Origin: Pseudomonas sp. GM50
GTDB lineage: Bacteria > Pseudomonadota > Gammaproteobacteria > Pseudomonadales > Pseudomonadaceae
Direction: 5' to 3'
NCBI RefSeq assembly: GCF_000282375.1
Contig: NZ_AKJK01000059.1
Location: forward strand, 33,867 to 97,866
Length of the DNA: 64,000 nt
A program made the position numbers and the translations under genes. This document shows positions 58,743 through 64,000 of this stretch, piece by piece. The notes beneath the pieces were generated by a model. That model was not told the origin of the DNA and made no database searches. It saw nothing but the letters and a program-made list of their open reading frames with translations. Every line of letters starts with the position of its first letter. The first letter of the stretch is position 1.

Positions 58743-59717
58743 CTATTCTTTAATAACTCGGAGCTTATACATTAAGGATTCTCCACTCGGGGTAAGCCTC
58801 CAGAGTTTTTCTCGTGAATGTTCATTTGCAGCGTTGATTGTGATTAATCCAAGGATCTGCATTTGCACTGATACAGTCTGAAAGTCCTGATCGCTCAAGA
58901 TATTTTTGTATGAGTTGATTCGGTACTTGGAGATGATTCCATCTTTTAGGTGTTCTTTAATCACAGCTTCTGAGGTGTTGATTGTGAGGTATGGCGAAAT
59001 TAAATAAAATATCTCTCTCCAGTTCGTGTTTGCGCTCCACCCTTGTCTCGTCATGTTTGCTGAGTATGTTCCGTGCAAAGTTATGTTTGAGTCTAGGTCG
59101 GCAGGATTTAGTTCTTCAATTGTAGGGATGTTTTTCTGAAGCTCATACTTTGCTTTTAAGGCTTGGTTTTCTTTTCTTAGGTCATTTATTTCGCGAAGCA
59201 AGTCCTCGCTTGCAACGTTATTGCCTCGAATCCATCCGACCCTTGGGAAGCGCGATATGGCCTGCGCAATACTGATTGCCACTTGTCCAGGTAAGTCACT
59301 TCCGCTTTTCCAGTGTTTAACTAATCGTCCAGTTGATACGCGTGCTCGAAAGCGGTTGAGTCTTTCTCGCATTTCTGTGGAGATTTCAGATTTTTCTACA
59401 GAGATTGAATTTGGGGTTTCATGCAGTAGTGCTATCACGGGAATGGTTTGCTCTACCGCGTATTCATATTCTTTCTCTGTATAGCTAATCCCTTCTTCAG
59501 TGGTAGATCCATAGCGGCCACCAATAATTAGCAAGTAGTAGTCGCAGTCGTCGATCACTTTTTTGATGAAATCGAGTTGTTCTTCATCTGTAGCAGGAAA
59601 AAGCTCCATGCCTGCAGGTATGCAATCCATTTGCATGAGAGTCTGCGTGACCAGTGCTCGCTCTTCTTTCAAATCCGTGTAGGTCGAACTGATAAATACC
59701 TGATGCCTTTTCTGCAT
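58743..59717 (-). CDS. DUF4062 domain protein
   Basis: The 324-residue protein begins with a DUF4062 domain: RHQVFISSTYTDLKEERALV, then CDYYLLIIGGRYGSTTEEGI and YTEKEYEYAVEQTIPVIALL, a TIR-like fold. A coiled coil follows (about residues 175-200, DLLREINDLRKENQALKAKY), and the C-terminal 110 residues look like a winged-helix or small helical domain. DUF4062 occurs as the sensor/effector part of bacterial immune and NTPase proteins. AT-rich codon use compared with the flanking core genes suggests transfer. Confidence 0.85.
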   Translation of the reverse strand: MQKRHQVFISSTYTDLKEERALVTQTLMQMDCIPAGMELFPATDEEQLDFIKKVIDDCDYYLLIIGGRYGSTTEEGISYTEKEYEYAVEQTIPVIALLHETPNSISVEKSEISTEMRERLNRFRARVSTGRLVKHWKSGSDLPGQVAISIAQAISRFPRVGWIRGNNVASEDLLREINDLRKENQALKAKYELQKNIPTIEELNPADLDSNITLHGTYSANMTRQGWSANTNWREIFYLISPYLTINTSEAVIKEHLKDGIISKYRINSYKNILSDQDFQTVSVQMQILGLITINAANEHSREKLWRLTPSGESLMYKLRVIKE

Positions 59718-59858
59718 TTTCGTTCCTTGATCGATTCGCGCTTTGATCGATCAAGATAGCTATCGCGTGTGGATGAGTCGAGACCCCTTGAGCCGTGTCG
59801 CTCCGCTTTACGCAGTCTTGTGGGGCTTTTTTGTGGCTGTTCATCGGCGGATTACTGA

Positions 59859-61225
59859 CTAAAAATATTCAGCCCCACCTTCGGCTTTGCCAATCGATGT
59901 GCTCACTCGTGTGATATGTCGACGTCCGTTGACCGAATAACTGCGTGCCTGGTCTTCAGATCCCGGTTTGCGCAACGTCAGTAGTGCAAACAGCCCGTCC
60001 TTGTCGCTGTAGCTCCCGTACCAATTGATCAGTCTTGCGATGAAGCACTCATTGCCGATGACCACCGGCATATCGGCGACGGGTTCGACCGCGTAGTAAC
60101 TCGCCCCGAAGCTGTAATAGTCATCACTGTCTTGTGCTGAAGAGGGGATGGGGCAGATCGGGGTTTTCTGCTGGCCAGTCTCCTGGGCTTCACTTGCATT
60201 CACTTTGATCAAGGCTTTCGCGAGTACCTTTTGCAGCGCGGGATCCAGTTCGAAAGGGGTGGTGCCGTCCTCCATATATTGAGTGTGAGGCACTGTCAGT
60301 TGATAGCCGTAGCGAACGGTCAGTGTGGGCACTTTGTTATTGATCTTCAGGGGATTGAGAAGAAAGACCTGATCAACGCCATAGCTACCGTTTCGGTAGG
60401 CGACGTACATTTTTCCGCGAACCTTGATCCAGTTCACGGATTGGTTGGCGCCGCGGTCATTGGTATGGAAAAGTGAGCCGGATTCATGGGCTGGCTCCGA
60501 TGTTGTGCTGATGAACCGACCTTCACTGCGACGGTAGGTTTCTGTGTAACTGAACATCCCGGTGCCGCCGGAATAGGTTTCAACGATGAGGTCACGTTGT
60601 CCGTCGCCATCCATATCCATCAGCGTGTATGTGGTCTGCCCGGATTCAGCGGCGCCGTCGATGTTGGACGCTTTCAGTGCCTTCCACTCGTCCTCCGAGA
60701 CCTTTTGGGGAATGGTCTTGGGAAAGAGGGATTGCTCATCTTCACCCGAGTCGCCAGAGAATGATGTTGCGCCGCTGTCGAACGCCATAGAGTCGAGTGT
60801 CCGCTCCAACGCAAACTCCGGGTTGTCCTTGCTCAGGTCCTGGATGCGTTGTTGCAGATCCTCATCACTTGTTTATCGACGTCGTCAGGTTGGTAGGCAA
60901 CGGCGTCGACCCATTGCGCGTGCAATGCTTGCAAGCGTTCGCGATAGTGTTGTTCCAGGCAGGCGACGTCTTCGACGCATTCATTGCGCACTTTCAACCA
61001 CTGACGCTGGGATCTCTTCAGTTCAACCTGCGCCTGCGAAGCGGCGTTCATCAGCGTTCGATAGGCCGACCCCATTTGCGTATCCAGCTCATACAGCTCT
61101 TTGTTCGCGCAAATTGTATTTTCGACAGCGTTTGCCGCTTTTGTGCAGTCCATTCCGGTCGCCAGTGCGTGCTGGAAAAACAGCAGCGCGCAGGCAGACA
61201 CGATGTAGCGTCCTTTGATGTACAC
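59859..61225 (-). pseudogene. Frameshifted LprI-domain secreted protein
   Basis: Two frames form one gene. The first (from GTG at 61225, with signal YIVSACALLFFQHALATG) holds an LprI-type lysozyme-inhibitor domain: MDCTKAANAVENTICANKEL and QRQWLKVRNECVEDVACLEQ. It stops at 60833. The frame shifts by one base near 60866 and continues as DEDLQQRIQDLSKDNPEFAL into the second frame, which runs to 59859 and contains an FG-GAP-like DMDGDGQRDLIVETYSGGTG. Without the shift the protein would be about 455 residues. A sequencing error is possible. Confidence 0.7.
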
Positions 61226-61408
61226 GATGAAATCCTTTTCCAGAGATGTGCACATTAAACTATGAGACGCAGCCCAAAGGTTCATCTAACGTGTTGCATC
61301 CATCGGTTGAATCCACTAACAGCTCTGCAAAAGCAGACTCTGCGGTCGGGCTCGTCCAGCAGGGGCGGCGCTTCCATGCAGCGTGAGCGAAGGAGTTGAG
61401 TAGCCAGA

Positions 61409-61437
61409 TAATGATTCCGGGGACACCACTATCATTA
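61409..61437. repeat. RAYT-associated type motif
   Basis: TAATGAT (61409-61415) and ATCATTA (61431-61437) flank TCCGGGGACACCACT. The centre resembles the CCGGGGACACCATA motif found beside REP-associated tyrosine transposase genes in many bacteria. No transposase is present here. Confidence 0.4.
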
Positions 61438-61461
61438 ACTGCTCAACTCCAGCCCAATACC

Positions 61462-64000
61462 TCAAACCGTCAGCGTATGGTCGGTATCCCCGAACAAGGT
61501 ACGCACAAGATCAGTACCATTCGTGCCAGTGTTGGCAAGGACCGCCACATCGGCGAAATTCGTACCATTAGCTGCGCCATCGGTATCCACCTTCACGGTG
61601 ATATCGCTGCCTGTTTGCGTCAGTTGGACGAAGTCGGACACTTGACTGCTGCCGCTGACGAAGTTGGCTTTGAGCAGCGCGGAGAGGTCAAGCGCGTCAC
61701 CTTCGGCGAAGTTGTAGTCGAGGATGGTGTCCCCGCCTTCAGCCACGTTGAGGTAGGCGAACACATCGGCTCCCGCGCCACCGCTGAGCGTGTCCTCCCC
61801 GCCACGACCCACGATGATGTCGTTGCCATCGCCGCCACTGAGCGTGTCCGCAAGCATGCTGCCCACCAGTGTGCCGCTGGACTCGCCGTTGTAATTGACC
61901 TGGGTGCCGGCCTCGCCGCCGTCGGTGGCATGGAAGTCGTCCACCGAGTAGTGCCCCAGCAGATTCACCTCGGCCCGATGCACGCCGTCGTCCACCGTCA
62001 GCTGGCCACCACTGCCGTAGGCGTTGGCGCTGTAGCTGAGCTGAGTATTGGCGCCGAAGGCTATATTGCCGAACGTCAACATGTCATCGCTCTCCAGGCC
62101 GAGGATGCCGACCAGCGAGCCCGCCGCTTCGGCCTGGGCGATCACCAGCGTGCCCGCACCTTCGCCGTGGAAGGCGACGGATGTGTGGGCGGCGCCGGCG
62201 AAGCTCAAGGTCGCATTGCCATCGATGGTGGCACTGCCGTCGCCGGTAACATCGGCCAGCAGGCTCATATCACCGCCATTTGCCCACAGATGGCCGGTGT
62301 TTTCGACCGTACTGGCAACCGTCATTCCGCCTGCGCCTGTGGATTCCAGCACTCCGCTGTTGGTGATGGTGTGGGTGCCGGTGTCGAGCACCAGGCTGTT
62401 CAGTCCGCTGGCCAGGATCAGCCCCGCATTGACCAATACCATCTGCCCGGCGCCCAACTGGCCGGCGCCGGAAATACGGTTGTCGACGTTGGTCAGGACG
62501 GTGTCGGCGCTGCCGCCGAAAATCACGTTTTGTGCGCTGTCGGATAGCTGCACCTGACCGCCACCGGTCAAGGTCGCGCCACGAAACAGAATCTCGAGAC
62601 TGGTCGCGCTGCCGGTGGAGCCGAGTTCGATGGTGCCGCTGTTATGGATGCTGCCACCGAACGGCATGATCGCGCCGTCGGCAATGCTGAGGGTGCCGGT
62701 ATTGGTCATGACCGGGTCCACATCGAACTGGAAGTTCGCTTCGCTCAAGTTCGCCGCATCGACACCTTTCAGGGTGACCGACTGGCCGGAGCCGATGCTG
62801 ACCAGCGCATTGCCGTTGGCGTCGTTGGCGATACTCAAGTCAGCAAAACCGGTGACGCCCGTGAAGCCGATCAGGTCGATCTTGTCTGCCGTGACATCGA
62901 AACTGTAGATCTGGTTGTTGCCGATCGGCTGGGCGAAGACGAAAGTGTCGGCACCGGACGAGCCAGTCAGGTTGTCGTCAGCGGACAAGGCAAAGATCGG
63001 CGCTCCAGGGGCATAGACTTCGACGTTGTTGAACACATAGGCGCTGGCGGTGCTGCCGTCGCTGTTGCTCCAGTTCATGTTGACATCCAGCACCAACGCT
63101 CCCACGAAGTCGCTTGGGGTTGTCACCGTCAATGCGCCGGGATCGCTGGTCTGCACGGTCCAGGTTCCGTCGCCGTTGTCGGTTCCCGCATTGAATATCC
63201 ATCCCGAGGGAACACCGCTGATTGACACCGTTATCGGACCGCTGATATCGGCCGATGGAGTAGTGAGGGCTAGATTGATGGGTTCGCCGGCAACGCCTGC
63301 CGGAAGGTTTGCACTGCTTCCGGCAGCACCAGCATTACCCGCCAGGTCGGTGTAGCTGTTCGCAGTAACATCGACTTTTATGCTACCGCCCAGTGTTCTG
63401 GTCAGCGTTGCCGTGTAGGTATCGCCGTCTACCTGCGTGAAGTTACTCCAGGTTCCGCGGGGCGTTCCGCTCGTTGTAGTCACCGTGACGTCCGAAAGGT
63501 TGAAACCGCTCACAACCTCACTGAACTGGAATGTGACCGTCGACGTTGAACCGTTCGAACCCCCTAAGGCAGTCCCCGTCACTGTCACCGTTGGCGCCAC
63601 AGTATCAACTGGCGTCTCAACTACGTTCTGCACGTTTACCGTAATCGTCTGGGTGTCGATTCCGCCATTGCCATCGGCCACCTGAACGTCCACAACGTAG
63701 GCGTTGTCGCCGTCAGCTCCACCGACATCCAGGGGATTCTCGTAATCGGGCGCTGAATTGAACGTCAGCACCCCGCTCGAACTGATCGAGAACTTGCTGA
63801 AGTCCGTCCCGGCCGTATTCAGGATCGAGTAGCTCAGGGTTTGCGCCGGAAGATCAGCATCGGTCGCCGTTACTGTCGTGACCGCCGTGGTGTTCTCCGC
63901 CACATTGACCGAAGCCGTCGCACCACCACCGTTGGAGGTGATCACCGGGGAGTTATCGTTGACGCCCGTCACGGTTACTGCGATCGCCTGGTCGTCAAAC
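61462..64000 (-). CDS. RTX-type secreted adhesin, C-terminal part (5' end outside window)
   Basis: At least 845 residues, open through the right edge. Tandem cadherin/Big-like segments (VNVAENTTAVTTVTATDADL; VTVTGTALGGSNGSTST) lead to a long beta-helix-like region (VENTGHLWANGGDMSLLADV) and a C-terminus with RTX nonapeptides (GGDGNDIIVGRGGEDTLSGG) that bind calcium and a terminal type-I-secretion signal (LVRTLFGDTDHTLTV). Such proteins are exported by T1SS and act as surface adhesins. No transporter genes are in the window. Start lies beyond 64000. Confidence 0.9.
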   Translation of the reverse strand, partial: FDDQAIAVTVTGVNDNSPVITSNGGGATASVNVAENTTAVTTVTATDADLPAQTLSYSILNTAGTDFSKFSISSSGVLTFNSAPDYENPLDVGGADGDNAYVVDVQVADGNGGIDTQTITVNVQNVVETPVDTVAPTVTVTGTALGGSNGSTSTVTFQFSEVVSGFNLSDVTVTTTSGTPRGTWSNFTQVDGDTYTATLTRTLGGSIKVDVTANSYTDLAGNAGAAGSSANLPAGVAGEPINLALTTPSADISGPITVSISGVPSGWIFNAGTDNGDGTWTVQTSDPGALTVTTPSDFVGALVLDVNMNWSNSDGSTASAYVFNNVEVYAPGAPIFALSADDNLTGSSGADTFVFAQPIGNNQIYSFDVTADKIDLIGFTGVTGFADLSIANDANGNALVSIGSGQSVTLKGVDAANLSEANFQFDVDPVMTNTGTLSIADGAIMPFGGSIHNSGTIELGSTGSATSLEILFRGATLTGGGQVQLSDSAQNVIFGGSADTVLTNVDNRISGAGQLGAGQMVLVNAGLILASGLNSLVLDTGTHTITNSGVLESTGAGGMTVASTVENTGHLWANGGDMSLLADVTGDGSATIDGNATLSFAGAAHTSVAFHGEGAGTLVIAQAEAAGSLVGILGLESDDMLTFGNIAFGANTQLSYSANAYGSGGQLTVDDGVHRAEVNLLGHYSVDDFHATDGGEAGTQVNYNGESSGTLVGSMLADTLSGGDGNDIIVGRGGEDTLSGGAGADVFAYLNVAEGGDTILDYNFAEGDALDLSALLKANFVSGSSQVSDFVQLTQTGSDITVKVDTDGAANGTNFADVAVLANTGTNGTDLVRTLFGDTDHTLTV

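Noticed and set aside
54768..61428. att direct repeat formed by the tRNA 3' end and 61420-61428
   Set aside because: The match is only nine bases and falls in a motif explained better as RAYT-associated; no integrase is present.
61396..62547. Plus-strand frame opposite the RTX adhesin
   Set aside because: The minus strand shows clear RTX repeats; the plus frame is compositional.

Overview
The window is a piece of a Pseudomonas chromosome, most likely of the P. fluorescens group. The strongest evidence is gene order: acsA, aotJ-aotQ-aotM-(AstE-like)-aotP-argR, aruC-aruF-aruG-aruD-aruB-(small gene)-aruE, alaS, lysC, rsmA, tRNA-Ser and tRNA-Arg follow the order I know from P. aeruginosa PAO1 (about PA0887 to PA0905). 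AmrZ, a DUF2790 protein, ArgR boxes of the TGTCGC-N8-AA type and seven REPIN-type inverted repeats agree with this.

Layout. Bases 1-5750 are accessory: a secreted DUF3298-like protein, a small membrane protein, a zinc-knuckle protein, an AT-rich solitary nuclease-like gene, and a Bro-N gene preceded by two overlapping micro-ORFs. Bases 5900-18700 hold a defence island read leftward: a Dcm-type cytosine methyltransferase, then (after 0.8 kb with an IS3-type remnant) a tightly overlapping chain of a primary-type sigma-70 factor fused to N-terminal ankyrin repeats, a GHKL (MutL/MORC-like) ATPase, a Z1 helicase, a PD-(D/E)XK protein, an AIPR protein, a small ORF and Vsr. The ATPase, Z1, nuclease, AIPR, Dcm and Vsr set belongs to a class of restriction-modification-like operon predicted earlier by comparative genomics. 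The ankyrin-sigma fusion inside it is the most unusual thing in the window.

Bases 18700-21500 carry nrdB (with a promoter and a candidate NrdR box), a secreted 13-residue-repeat protein and a DUF2790 protein. Bases 21700-49700 are core metabolism: acetate activation (acsA), arginine/ornithine uptake (aot), the arginine regulator ArgR, the arginine succinyltransferase pathway (aruCFGDBE), lumazine synthase under an FMN riboswitch, threonine aldolase, alaS, lysC and rsmA. A 5-kb leucine-rich-repeat gene of the DUF6543 type sits between argR and aruC.

Bases 49700-54400 hold three tRNAs, a BamE-like lipid-envelope-type protein, mgtE, amrZ, phnN and two small membrane-protein genes with a good sigma-54 promoter and a phased array of four operator-like motifs upstream. 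From tRNA-Arg(CCT) at 54700 to about 61.4 kb lies a second accessory stretch: a SEFIR/TIR-type protein, a resolvase remnant, unusual inverted repeats, a second zinc-knuckle protein, a DUF4062 protein and a frameshifted LprI-domain gene. The window ends inside a large RTX-type secreted adhesin whose 5' part lies beyond base 64000.
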